Assembly: GCA_025210475.1 (NCBI GenBank)
Contig: JAOARW010000020.1
Coordinates: 1-52,803, forward strand
From: Carboxylicivirga sp.
GTDB lineage: Bacteria; Bacteroidota; Bacteroidia; Bacteroidales; Marinilabiliaceae
Direction of reading: 5' to 3'
Length of the DNA stretch: 52,803 nt
Positions within the stretch are counted from its first letter, which is position 1. Every line of letters begins with the position of its first letter. The notes below the pieces were generated by a model. That model saw nothing but the letters and a program-made list of their open reading frames with translations, was not told where the DNA came from and ran no database searches. The position numbers were made by a program, and so were the translations under genes. Of the stretch, positions 9,110-17,355 are shown piece after piece.

Positions 9110-9146
9110 ATAAAGTAAAAGGCCAGCTTATTTTACAAGCCGGCCT
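9110..9146 (-). terminator. Intrinsic terminator of the large enzyme operon
   Basis: On the minus strand AGGCCGGCTT (9146-9137), seven bases, AAGCTGGCCT (9129-9120) forms a GC-rich 10-bp stem with one G-T pair, followed by TTTACTTTA. It begins 38 bases after the last sulfatase stop codon. It separates the polysaccharide cluster from the ECF sigma gene. Confidence 0.8.
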
Positions 9147-9183
9147 GAATTTATTCTTATTTATAAAAAAAATTTCTAACTCA

Positions 9184-10800
9184 TCAATGCAACCAATCCG
9201 GAACTTCATCTGGATTGGCATTCCATTGTTTCGCTCGTTTACTGTAGGCGTTAAATTGCTTGCTTTTAGCATTAGGTGCGTACTTATCTTTTGGAAGGTA
9301 AGCTCTGTACTCTTCAATAATCTTATTATATCGAGGTTCTTTAGCTAGGTTCGTATGCTCTTCAAGATCATTAAGTCCATCATAAAGTTCTTCTGTTCCA
9401 TCGTAATAACGGATGTAATGCCAACGCTCACCTCTAGCTGAATGACTTCCATAAGAATACGATGTTATAGCAGGTTTGGTACGTTTGGTTTCTACATTCT
9501 CCAATTGCGGCACCAGACTTAACCCATCAAATTTGCTTGTTGCATTCAACTGACACAACTGATTTAATGTTGGATAAATATCTATCAAACTGGCTGGTTG
9601 CTCACAAATTACGCCTTTTTCAGTGACACCGGGCACCACCCAAAGCATCGGGCTGTTTGTTGATTCCTGCCACAGGGTATTTTTTCGCCAGCTGCATTTT
9701 TCTCCCAAATGCTGACCATGATCTGACCAAAGAACAATGATGGTGTTATTGGCGTGTTCACTCTTTTCCAAGGCATCCAGTAAACGACCTACCTGATCGT
9801 CCAGAAAAGTAACACATGCCATATAACCTTGTACAAGCTGTCGTCGATAATCAGGGCCTAACTCGCGAACCATGCGCTCATTACTTGGTTCAAAAGCACC
9901 ATAGGCCATCGCCTTGGCATACATTGGCAAATCGTCCATCTCACCCTCCACCACTTCAGGCACTTTAATTTGATCGATGGGATACATATCGAAATACTTT
10001 TTAGGTGCTGTATAGGGCACATGTGGGCGAACAAAGCCTACACCCAGCATAAATGGCTGGTTATAGTTACGTTCAATGCGTTCGATGGCCCAGTCGGCCG
10101 TTAGTTCGTCCGGCATCTTGCCATAGGGTAAATCGTTGCGATCAATCGGGCCTGCACAGAGTGAATGTCCTTTATAAGCCGGATTATACTTCTTAACCGG
10201 TGATCCACCTTTGGGGAAAGGATAGAAATCAATTCCATGATACCCTCCTCCATCTTTTAGCAAGTCATTGGTTACAGTAAAATTGCGCTTTAGGCGTTCA
10301 TCCCATAGTTTTTGCTTAGGATCACCATCTTCCAGGTGATAACATAGATAACCTTCAAGCTTACCACAGCCCATAGTCGTATAACCATTCTGGCGAAACA
10401 AAGCAGGCAATGCTGTAACCTGATTCCATAAATCCTTATTATTCACCCCACTCGAATTTGAATAACAACCAGTACTCGTAGCATCCAACCCAGTCATTAC
10501 GCCCAAACGAGAAGGCTCACAAACAGGCACATTGGCATGTGCATTATTGAAATAAACGCCCATTGCCGCCAATCGATCCAGGTTGGGCGTTTTTACTGCA
10601 CTATTCCCCTTCTCACCAACTATGCCTATCCAATCATTTAAATCATCCACGGATATAAACAACACATTGGGTTTTGATGATTCTTTCGTTACTTTACTTT
10701 CTGTGTTGCAAGCAGAAAGCACTGCCAGCAAAAAAATACATACAAGTAAAAACTGAGTTCTTATATTATTAATAATCATAGCGATACTCTTATTATTCAA
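9184..10800 (-). CDS. S1-family sulfatase lipoprotein, iduronate-2-sulfatase-like
   Basis: The enzyme hydrolyses a sulfate ester; its active-site Cys must first be converted to formylglycine. The signature CEPSR places that Cys at 94. The metal-binding DD is at 52-53 in a DDLNDW motif, and a later WSDHGQHLG stretch gives the second metal-binding Asp/His. A lipobox ends at Cys31. The DDLNDW motif and overall look resemble iduronate-2-sulfatase-like members, which fits a neighbouring chondroitinase B-like lyase acting on iduronate-containing dermatan sulfate. The exact sulfate position is inferred, not shown. It is the last gene of the operon, 3 bases after the PL6 gene. Confidence 0.92.
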   Translation of the reverse strand: MNNKSIAMIINNIRTQFLLVCIFLLAVLSACNTESKVTKESSKPNVLFISVDDLNDWIGIVGEKGNSAVKTPNLDRLAAMGVYFNNAHANVPVCEPSRLGVMTGLDATSTGCYSNSSGVNNKDLWNQVTALPALFRQNGYTTMGCGKLEGYLCYHLEDGDPKQKLWDERLKRNFTVTNDLLKDGGGYHGIDFYPFPKGGSPVKKYNPAYKGHSLCAGPIDRNDLPYGKMPDELTADWAIERIERNYNQPFMLGVGFVRPHVPYTAPKKYFDMYPIDQIKVPEVVEGEMDDLPMYAKAMAYGAFEPSNERMVRELGPDYRRQLVQGYMACVTFLDDQVGRLLDALEKSEHANNTIIVLWSDHGQHLGEKCSWRKNTLWQESTNSPMLWVVPGVTEKGVICEQPASLIDIYPTLNQLCQLNATSKFDGLSLVPQLENVETKRTKPAITSYSYGSHSARGERWHYIRYYDGTEELYDGLNDLEEHTNLAKEPRYNKIIEEYRAYLPKDKYAPNAKSKQFNAYSKRAKQWNANPDEVPDWLH

Positions 10801-10803
10801 TAT

Positions 10804-12453
10804 TTATTTAGCCATTAACGACTTGATCTGTTTCTTTAAACTATTGGTCATTTTCCCATTCTTTGCAAAATCACTTGGGTTTTCTTTTAACCAATCTGGT
10901 CCTACATCTTCAAAATTCAATGGCTTCTTCTTAAACAATACCTTCATTTCTTGATTTGGTTCAGCGCTTATCTCTGCAACTGAACTATTAGCCAAAAACA
11001 CTAAATCAATTTGACTGTCAAGACCCGGAATAAGAGCTAGCCATTGATTAAAAGTACTCACATCTGCAAAAGGAATAGACTCATTAGTCGTATTAGCACC
11101 TTTATCCAGTTTCCTGTATCCCTCACATTTGTTGTTTACGATATAACTTGTTTGTATGGCCTGATTAGCCTTATCTTCAAAAATGCATCCTTTGTTGTCA
11201 TCAAGGCTAACAAATGAGTTGTTAATAATTTGATGATTGAATGATCCGCTCACATTTATCCCCAACTTCTCTTCATAACGCTTTTTCATAATATCCAATC
11301 CTTGAGAGAAATCAATGAGAAGATCTTTATTATTGAATAACAAGTTATTTGCAAAAATGACATCCTGCGAGGCAAAATGACCAACAGGTTCGCCATTCTC
11401 CATAAAGTTTTTGCATCCACTCTTAAATCCTATCACTGCAGCTGGCAATCGCTCTTCACGAATTTTCATATTGGCATTTAATGGCACATACGAGCCATGT
11501 GGAAATGAGAAATAATTTCCTGCTACCAAATGATTATCCATCCACATTCCTAATCCTCCACACTTTTTATCCGGATCTGTTCCCAATAAAGCATTGTGCA
11601 AAAAAATGGTCCGATGTCCCTGTCTAAAGCTCATCTGTGATTCGCAGTTTTTGAAGGTGTTATGGATATAAACGTTTTCGTGACTCTTATTTTCAATTAG
11701 CTCCACTTCACCATTTTGTCGTTCAAATAAGTTGTTATCGATTAAACATCGGCCATATCCTAATGGTCCTAAGCCAATGCGCATGGCAGAACCAGTATTA
11801 GCACCAAACTTAAATGGCGTAGAAAAATAGTTGTGATCAATTCTGTAATGCATCGCATATTTAAGATCGTCGCCCGGAACGCGTTGACCTAAGTCGAGGT
11901 ATAAACGCCATCCAAAATTGTCGGCAAAATAGCAGTGATCGATGCGTGTATATTTGGGCATACGATCTTCTTCCTGCTGATACAAGGAGGCAATACTGGC
12001 TCTGTTATGGCATCTCCAGAAGGCACATTGAGTAATTCGGTTGTAATCACCTTTAATATCAATGACTGGCTGACCACCATCCATTCCATTTGATGATAAA
12101 TCTGCTTTGAAATAAAATCCGGAAAGAACAATATGGCTACCCTTTAAAATAAAAGCTGTTCCCCCGGTAAAAATAACCTCGCCTGGATTCTGAGCTTTTA
12201 GAATAAGCGGTTTCTTTTTACTCCCCGATTGAGGAATTTCAATCTTAAAATTATCGTAAACACCGTTTTTAATGGCAATGGTGTCATAGTTCGATGATTT
12301 CTCTAATATTGTTTCCAACTCTTCAGAACTGCTGACTATAATGGTTCGTCGATCGTTTTTGGATGATGGATACTTATGAGCGGAATATGTATTAATAACA
12401 TTAACAAGGAAGATAGTAATTACTAACGCTGCATATTGAAGCCTAATTCTCAT
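10804..12453 (-). CDS. PL6 polysaccharide lyase, chondroitinase B-like
   Basis: PL6 lyases are right-handed parallel beta-helix enzymes that cut uronate-containing chains by calcium-assisted beta-elimination. The 549-residue protein has a signal peptide (about 1-25) and repeated beta-helix coils. Against remembered Pedobacter heparinus chondroitinase B, the calcium ligands E243/E245 and catalytic K250 and R271 align with E249, E251, K256 and R277. The K-to-R spacing of 21 residues is identical, and the flanking KSxENVY and MxFRxGH contexts are shared. This supports dermatan sulfate (iduronate-galactosamine) lyase activity over alginate lyase. It sits between the DUF1961-like gene and an iduronate-sulfatase-like gene, a sensible pair. 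Confidence 0.88.
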   Translation of the reverse strand: MRIRLQYAALVITIFLVNVINTYSAHKYPSSKNDRRTIIVSSSEELETILEKSSNYDTIAIKNGVYDNFKIEIPQSGSKKKPLILKAQNPGEVIFTGGTAFILKGSHIVLSGFYFKADLSSNGMDGGQPVIDIKGDYNRITQCAFWRCHNRASIASLYQQEEDRMPKYTRIDHCYFADNFGWRLYLDLGQRVPGDDLKYAMHYRIDHNYFSTPFKFGANTGSAMRIGLGPLGYGRCLIDNNLFERQNGEVELIENKSHENVYIHNTFKNCESQMSFRQGHRTIFLHNALLGTDPDKKCGGLGMWMDNHLVAGNYFSFPHGSYVPLNANMKIREERLPAAVIGFKSGCKNFMENGEPVGHFASQDVIFANNLLFNNKDLLIDFSQGLDIMKKRYEEKLGINVSGSFNHQIINNSFVSLDDNKGCIFEDKANQAIQTSYIVNNKCEGYRKLDKGANTTNESIPFADVSTFNQWLALIPGLDSQIDLVFLANSSVAEISAEPNQEMKVLFKKKPLNFEDVGPDWLKENPSDFAKNGKMTNSLKKQIKSLMAK

Positions 12454-12541
12454 ACTTATTCATTTTTTAATTCGATGAAGTAAAACTAACCTCCTTGTTA
12501 TTTTTTTAAGGTCAATATTGTACCATTTGTGGTAAGAAACA

Positions 12542-12576
12542 TTCAAATCTATTCCACCACACAACTGAGATTTGAA
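12542..12576 (-). promoter_or_regulatory. Inverted repeat containing a promoter-like box upstream of PL6
   Basis: In the 142-base gap before the PL6 gene, TTCAAATCT (12542-12550) and AGATTTGAA (12568-12576) are exact inverted copies. The minus strand of the left arm reads TAGATTTG (12551-12544), matching TAnnTTTG. No good -33 box is seen at the usual spacing. It may be an internal promoter or a leader hairpin for the PL6-sulfatase pair. Confidence 0.3.
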
Positions 12577-12595
12577 GGTAATTACCTATCAACTA

Positions 12596-13375
12596 TCACT
12601 TTATCTTCCACACTTTAAAATCTTTATAACGGGCATTACGTGTGTACATATGACGTAAACCAATGCGTCCATATTCACAGCTTGGAAATACTGATGCATC
12701 CCAGGCATAAACCTTTCTATCCATTTTATCCGCCTTATTTTCAATGTGCATCTCAATTGTGTCGTCAAACCGATATACTTCGATGTGGTAAGTTACACCT
12801 GTCTTAAACATACCTGTTTTAAAACGTTTCTCCTGCATCACCGTTCCTTTCAGTCCTTTCTTAGCCGGATCGTAGCGTCGCGCGCTGATGTAATCGTTAT
12901 CGCCCGAATACTTATAGGCATCAAAAGCCGCATAGCTAATATGGTAGGCATTCATGTGATTAAAATAGGTGCGCATATGTGGCACTTGTCGCTTATCATT
13001 CCAAAGCGCAATATCTTCGGTATAATCATCATCGCCCTGCCCCGTGGCATGAAAATATAAAATATTGACACATCGCGTTGTGGTATCTGTTCGGGTGTAA
13101 TCGTACTCAATACAAATATTGCCGGCAAAACTCTGCTTTGTCCATAGCACGGTGTGGCTGGTATCGTTACCATGAACAGGGCCTGCAATAAGTTCCATTC
13201 CATCCTGTGAATTAATCACTTTTGAGAGCTTACCGTCCAACATCCATTTTGAATTCCAGTCGACAGTGCAAGAATCTTCAAATAAAAGAGTTGTCTTTTT
13301 CAAACTTTCTTCTACACGCACGAATTGACAGGATAATAATAAAATAGCGGTAATTATTAATAGCATATTCTTCAT
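12596..13375 (-). CDS. DUF1961-like secreted lipoprotein, putative carbohydrate-active protein
   Basis: The 259-residue protein has a lipobox at Cys16 and a body resembling the DUF1961 family, which has a concanavalin-like beta-sandwich look. It is rich in Trp, Tyr and His. Segments such as NILYFHATGQGDDDY and IALWNDKR at about 104-128, and the NHMNAYHISY stretch at about 139-148, look like a carbohydrate-binding or catalytic cleft. No activity can be assigned from sequence. It is embedded between a sulfatase (11 bases away) and a chondroitinase B-like lyase, so a role on a sulfated uronate oligosaccharide is a reasonable guess. The family name is from memory and should be tested by profile search. 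Confidence 0.75.
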   Translation of the reverse strand: MKNMLLIITAILLLSCQFVRVEESLKKTTLLFEDSCTVDWNSKWMLDGKLSKVINSQDGMELIAGPVHGNDTSHTVLWTKQSFAGNICIEYDYTRTDTTTRCVNILYFHATGQGDDDYTEDIALWNDKRQVPHMRTYFNHMNAYHISYAAFDAYKYSGDNDYISARRYDPAKKGLKGTVMQEKRFKTGMFKTGVTYHIEVYRFDDTIEMHIENKADKMDRKVYAWDASVFPSCEYGRIGLRHMYTRNARYKDFKVWKIK

Positions 13376-13387
13376 AAAACAAAATTA

Positions 13388-14797
13388 TTAATGATATTCC
13401 GCTTCAATCCCTTTATCGTCTTGTTCTTCACGCCAACGATCCAGAGCTGTTCTCAAACGTATTACTTCATCAGCCATGGCTTCATCATTGGCCAGGTTGT
13501 TCAATTCATACGGATCCTTATTCAAGTCGTATAATTCAATTTCAGGTCGTTTGCGATAACGCGTAACGATTGCCTGGGCATCCTTATCATTGCTCGCTTT
13601 GGCCAACCACGATAAATAAATGAGTCGATCAGGTCGATCATACATTTTATCTTCTCTTCCAAACTGAAAGCCATTGATGGTCCAGGCGCCAAATAAGGTG
13701 TCGGGCAATAAATTATGAATTAATTTATATCGTCCATCCGTCACTGCTCGAATGGGGTATGCCGGGCCAACCGGGCCACTATTATAGGTAAAAAAGGCTA
13801 AATCGCGATGGTCATCCGTCTCACCTTCTATCAAACTCATTAAGCTTTTCCCGTCAATATCTTTAGGAGCTTTACCGCCTGCTGCCTCAATCATGGTGGG
13901 TACAATGTCGCAATACTGAGCAATGGCATCCGTTTTTTGGGCTTTGCTCTTATACTGTTTCGACCAAAGCATGACACAAGCTGAACGTACGCCCCAATCA
14001 TAGTTGGACCATTTGCCACCTGGCATTCCTGTTCCATTCTCATCCAGAACTATTAGCACCGTATTGTCATCCAGTTCTAATTCGTCCATCATCTGGCGTA
14101 CCCGTCCAATCTGTTCATCAAACAATTTAACTTCAGCCAGGTACTCCCGGAAATGCATCCGAGTTTCACGCGTATCTATCAAATTAGGAGGCAGCTTTAA
14201 ATCATTCATCTTCCATGGTGATGGATCGCCCGAATCCCAAGGAGAATGAGCATGCACCGAGCATAAAAACAGACAAAAGGGTTGATCTTTATCACGCTCA
14301 ACAAATGCTTCGATATCCTTCCATTTAGCCGGCTCAACAAAACGGGCATTGCAATTTTCGGGGAAGCCATCAATCATCACAAAAGGATAAACCGACTTTG
14401 GCTTAATGTGTTTTTTACCACTCAATCCTACCCGATACCCCAGATCACCAAGATAATGCACAATGCTCTTTGTGCCCTCATTCGTTCCCCGATGATTGAC
14501 GTAACAACCATTACGCAAGGGTTGTAAACCGGTATACAATTCGGCACGTGCCGGCGCACAGATGGCCTCCGACACAAACATATTGGTAAATTGTATGCCT
14601 TCTGAAGCCAGCCTATCTAAATTGGGTGACGTACCCTTGTTAGGCGAGCCGTAACAACCAAAACTTGCTGCACTGATATCATCACCTAATAAAACGATAA
14701 AGTTCGGCCTCTTTTGTTTTACTTTTTTCTTGCCAATGGCTAAAATATTGGCAGATAAGAGGACTAGCAGGATGAGTGACACATATTTCATATTCAT
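13388..14797 (-). CDS. S1-family sulfatase, CAPAR type
   Basis: This is a secreted formylglycine-dependent sulfatase of 469 residues. It has a signal peptide (about 1-20), the metal-binding pair D39-D40, and the signature CAPAR with the modifiable Cys at 80. The second metal site reads VLDENGTGM, so Asp-Glu-Asn replaces the commoner Asp-Asn/His-Gly order; this sets it apart from the other six sulfatases here. Its start codon directly abuts the stop of the upstream propeller gene, implying translational coupling. Met3 (MKYVSL) is an alternative start. Substrate position cannot be assigned. Confidence 0.93.
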   Translation of the reverse strand: MNMKYVSLILLVLLSANILAIGKKKVKQKRPNFIVLLGDDISAASFGCYGSPNKGTSPNLDRLASEGIQFTNMFVSEAICAPARAELYTGLQPLRNGCYVNHRGTNEGTKSIVHYLGDLGYRVGLSGKKHIKPKSVYPFVMIDGFPENCNARFVEPAKWKDIEAFVERDKDQPFCLFLCSVHAHSPWDSGDPSPWKMNDLKLPPNLIDTRETRMHFREYLAEVKLFDEQIGRVRQMMDELELDDNTVLIVLDENGTGMPGGKWSNYDWGVRSACVMLWSKQYKSKAQKTDAIAQYCDIVPTMIEAAGGKAPKDIDGKSLMSLIEGETDDHRDLAFFTYNSGPVGPAYPIRAVTDGRYKLIHNLLPDTLFGAWTINGFQFGREDKMYDRPDRLIYLSWLAKASNDKDAQAIVTRYRKRPEIELYDLNKDPYELNNLANDEAMADEVIRLRTALDRWREEQDDKGIEAEYH

Positions 14798-15967
14798 TTA
14801 TTTTAATGGAATCACCATGTTCCATGTCTTTTTACCATTGTGAAATCCTCCTTTACCATCCATTGCCGCAAAGAATAAATGACTTGGCTTTCCATTCTCA
14901 ACAAACACGAAGGCACGCTCCAACTGCCCTTGTTTCACGACCTCGCCATTATTCCATCGCACGGTTCGCGAATAAGCCTTAGGTTCTTTATCCAGTTCCC
15001 ACTTGATGCCATCAACCGAATGGGCCAAAACACCTGCATGGTATTCTCCGGTTATGGTACCGTTCATATCCTTCACAACCATGTGGTAGCCATCATCATC
15101 TTTCCATAAATGAGGGTCTTCAACCACACCAAACTTTTCTTTTGAGAAGATCGGCTCATCAGATACAGCTGTATACGGGCCTTCATAAGATGGTGCTGTA
15201 GCTAGTCCTACCGCCCATGGAGAAGGTGTTCCATCATCGTTATACCCTCTTCCTTTAAACATTAAAACAATGCTGCCATCTTCCTTTACCAATGGTGATG
15301 GATTAGAAGTCAGATAACTGTAAAATGTATTTGGCTTAACTTCCAGAATTGGTTGTTCGCTATGTTTCCATGGTCCATTAAGATTATCGGCAACGGCTAC
15401 TCCAATTCGTTTATTCCAGCGTCCTGATACACTCCATCGACTCTCGTGCGTTAATTGTTCTGCATTATCAGGTGTGATTTCAGGAAATGGATTGGTTGAA
15501 CCCATGTAGTACAACAAGTACTTATCCTTATACTTAACTATTTTTGGGTTATGAACCGACTTGCCATCCCAATACTGGATACCACGCCGCCCAAGCGCCA
15601 CATCTTTAAACTGGTAAGGACCTTCCGGTGTTGCTGATGTAGCATGAACAATTTCGGATGCCACCATCCATCCCGGGTGGAAAGGAATGTAATCGGGCCA
15701 ACGTGAAGCAAACATATGATAAAGACCATCCTCTCCTTTGATAACACTACTTCCCCATATCCAATAGCCATCCATATCAAGTCCACCACCAACTGGCGCT
15801 TCACCTATTCGAGAAAGAATGGTATTAGACCACTGCTTCTTTGTGTCAGTTGTTGCTGAACAACATTCGCTATTATCATTCGTTTTCTTTTGACTGGTAC
15901 TTGTGCAAGCGTATAAAGCCAATATTGAAAGGCCAAGCACCAGAATCGTTTTGCATTTACTTATCAT
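14798..15967 (-). CDS. GH43/GH117-like five-bladed beta-propeller lipoprotein
   Basis: The 389-residue protein has a lipobox at Cys21 and repeated propeller blades with the pattern typical of GH43, GH117 and related clans. Examples are GEDGLYHMFASRW (about 78-90), VHNPKIVKYKDKYLLYYMGS (138-157), NGPWKHS (197-203) and VVEDPHLWKDDDGYH (281-295). These enzymes usually release a terminal sugar. The match to a named family is not strong, so the linkage is unknown. Its start overlaps the preceding sulfatase stop by 4 bases (ATGA) and its stop abuts the next sulfatase start. This places it inside a run of sulfatases and suggests action on a desulfated or sulfated branch. Confidence 0.8.
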   Translation of the reverse strand: MISKCKTILVLGLSILALYACTSTSQKKTNDNSECCSATTDTKKQWSNTILSRIGEAPVGGGLDMDGYWIWGSSVIKGEDGLYHMFASRWPDYIPFHPGWMVASEIVHATSATPEGPYQFKDVALGRRGIQYWDGKSVHNPKIVKYKDKYLLYYMGSTNPFPEITPDNAEQLTHESRWSVSGRWNKRIGVAVADNLNGPWKHSEQPILEVKPNTFYSYLTSNPSPLVKEDGSIVLMFKGRGYNDDGTPSPWAVGLATAPSYEGPYTAVSDEPIFSKEKFGVVEDPHLWKDDDGYHMVVKDMNGTITGEYHAGVLAHSVDGIKWELDKEPKAYSRTVRWNNGEVVKQGQLERAFVFVENGKPSHLFFAAMDGKGGFHNGKKTWNMVIPLK

Positions 15968-17349
15968 TTTCTTGCTTTTTTAATGTCTTCTACATAATTG
16001 CGCTGCATATCATTGGCTAAACCAGTGTCTTTCAATTCTGGTTTTGGCAATTCTGATTTCCACTTTTTGAAGCGCTTATCCAGCTTTTTTAAGGCTTTCT
16101 TGTTTTGCGAACTCACATCGCTTGTTTCACCTACGTCTTCTTTCAGGTCGAATAAATAATTCTCTTTGCCTCCGATCTTAACCAGCTTGTAGTTGCCTGC
16201 TCTTGCGGCTTCCTGATAGTCGCCTTGTGTCCAGTAAAGCACTTTGTGTGGTTCTGCCTTATTTTCGCCCTTTAGATATGGAATCAGATTCTTTGAGTCA
16301 ATCTTACGATCAGCAGGGTTATCAAGCCCTGCCAAGGCTATGGCTGTTGCGAAGATATCAAAGCTCATCACCAGGTTGGAGTATATTCCCGGCTTTAGCT
16401 GTCCTTTCCAATTGACAATGTAAGGTACATGAACACCGCCTTCCAATACGGTTCCTTTGCAACCATTAAAGGGCTTATTGTCCGGCCAGGAGAAGGGTGC
16501 GCCGCCATTATCGCTCATAAAAAGTACCAAGGTGTTTTCATCAAGATTTAATTCTTTTAGTTTACTCATTAATTGGCCAACACCATCGTCCAATGCTGAT
16601 ATCATGGCAGCATAGGTTCGTCGTTTCTTATCCTTGATGTGACTCATCCGGCTTAAGTACTTCTCTGGTGCCTGCAAGGGAGTATGTGGTGCATTGTAGG
16701 ACATAAACAGGAAAAAAGGCTGATCCTGGTTGCGCTCCATAAAATCCATTCCAAACCGTGTCAGGTCTTCCGTCAGGTAACCTTCAAAATCTTTGCGTTC
16801 ACCATTGTGCTCGATTAAAGCATCATAGGCATGATCATTCTTCTGCTTGGGATCGCAAGAAAAAAAATCGTGCCCGCCGGCTGTAAAGCCATAAAACTCG
16901 TCGAAGCCTTTTGTTAATGGATGCTGGTGCTGATGTACACCCAAATGCCACTTACCAACCAAGGCGCTTGTGTAAGCTGCCTGTTTCAGAACTTTGGGCA
17001 GAATAATCTCATCTGTTGGCAAGCCATGATCGGGCAATTGCTTGCTGGGGTTATTCTGAAATCCAAAGCGATGCTGGTAGCGTCCGGTCATAATGCCGGC
17101 CCGGGTGGGTGCACAAAACGAATGCGAAGCATAACCATTGGTACAAACAATGCCGGTGGAGGCCAGGCGATCAATGTGGGGTGTTTTAATATCCTTGCTA
17201 CCGGTATACCCCAAATCGCCATATCCCAGGTCATCGGCCAATATCAATATCACATTGCACTGCTCATGTCTATCGCTTTGTGCCTGACTGTCATACACAC
17301 CTCCGAAGAGGGCACAAACTACAATTAAAACCTTATCAATCTGTCTCAT
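15964..17349 (-). CDS. S1-family sulfatase, CAPTR type (arylsulfatase-like)
   Basis: This is a secreted sulfatase of 461 residues with a signal peptide (about 1-24), metal ligands D39-D40 (ILADDLGYGDLG) and signature CAPTR with the Cys at 79. GKWHLG and FMSDNGGAPF are typical S1 active-site segments; the last supplies the remaining Asp and Asn metal ligands. A C-terminal beta-strand subdomain follows (NYLFDLKEDVGETSD). It overlaps the downstream propeller gene by 4 bases and starts 6 bases after the sulfatase upstream, so the three are coupled. Related family members act on exo-sulfates of galactosamine, glucose or fucose; the target here is not resolvable. Confidence 0.94.
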   Translation of the reverse strand: MRQIDKVLIVVCALFGGVYDSQAQSDRHEQCNVILILADDLGYGDLGYTGSKDIKTPHIDRLASTGIVCTNGYASHSFCAPTRAGIMTGRYQHRFGFQNNPSKQLPDHGLPTDEIILPKVLKQAAYTSALVGKWHLGVHQHQHPLTKGFDEFYGFTAGGHDFFSCDPKQKNDHAYDALIEHNGERKDFEGYLTEDLTRFGMDFMERNQDQPFFLFMSYNAPHTPLQAPEKYLSRMSHIKDKKRRTYAAMISALDDGVGQLMSKLKELNLDENTLVLFMSDNGGAPFSWPDNKPFNGCKGTVLEGGVHVPYIVNWKGQLKPGIYSNLVMSFDIFATAIALAGLDNPADRKIDSKNLIPYLKGENKAEPHKVLYWTQGDYQEAARAGNYKLVKIGGKENYLFDLKEDVGETSDVSSQNKKALKKLDKRFKKWKSELPKPELKDTGLANDMQRNYVEDIKKARK

Positions 17350-17355
17350 ATACTT

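Noticed and set aside
9108..9317. 69-codon minus-strand frame at the end of the last sulfatase
   Set aside because: It overlaps the sulfatase C-terminus in another frame and continues through the operon terminator.
10804..12453. Assignment of the PL6 gene as alginate lyase
   Set aside because: The Lys-Arg spacing and flanking residues follow chondroitinase B, and the locus has GH88, PL8 lyases and sulfatases but no alginate-specific genes.
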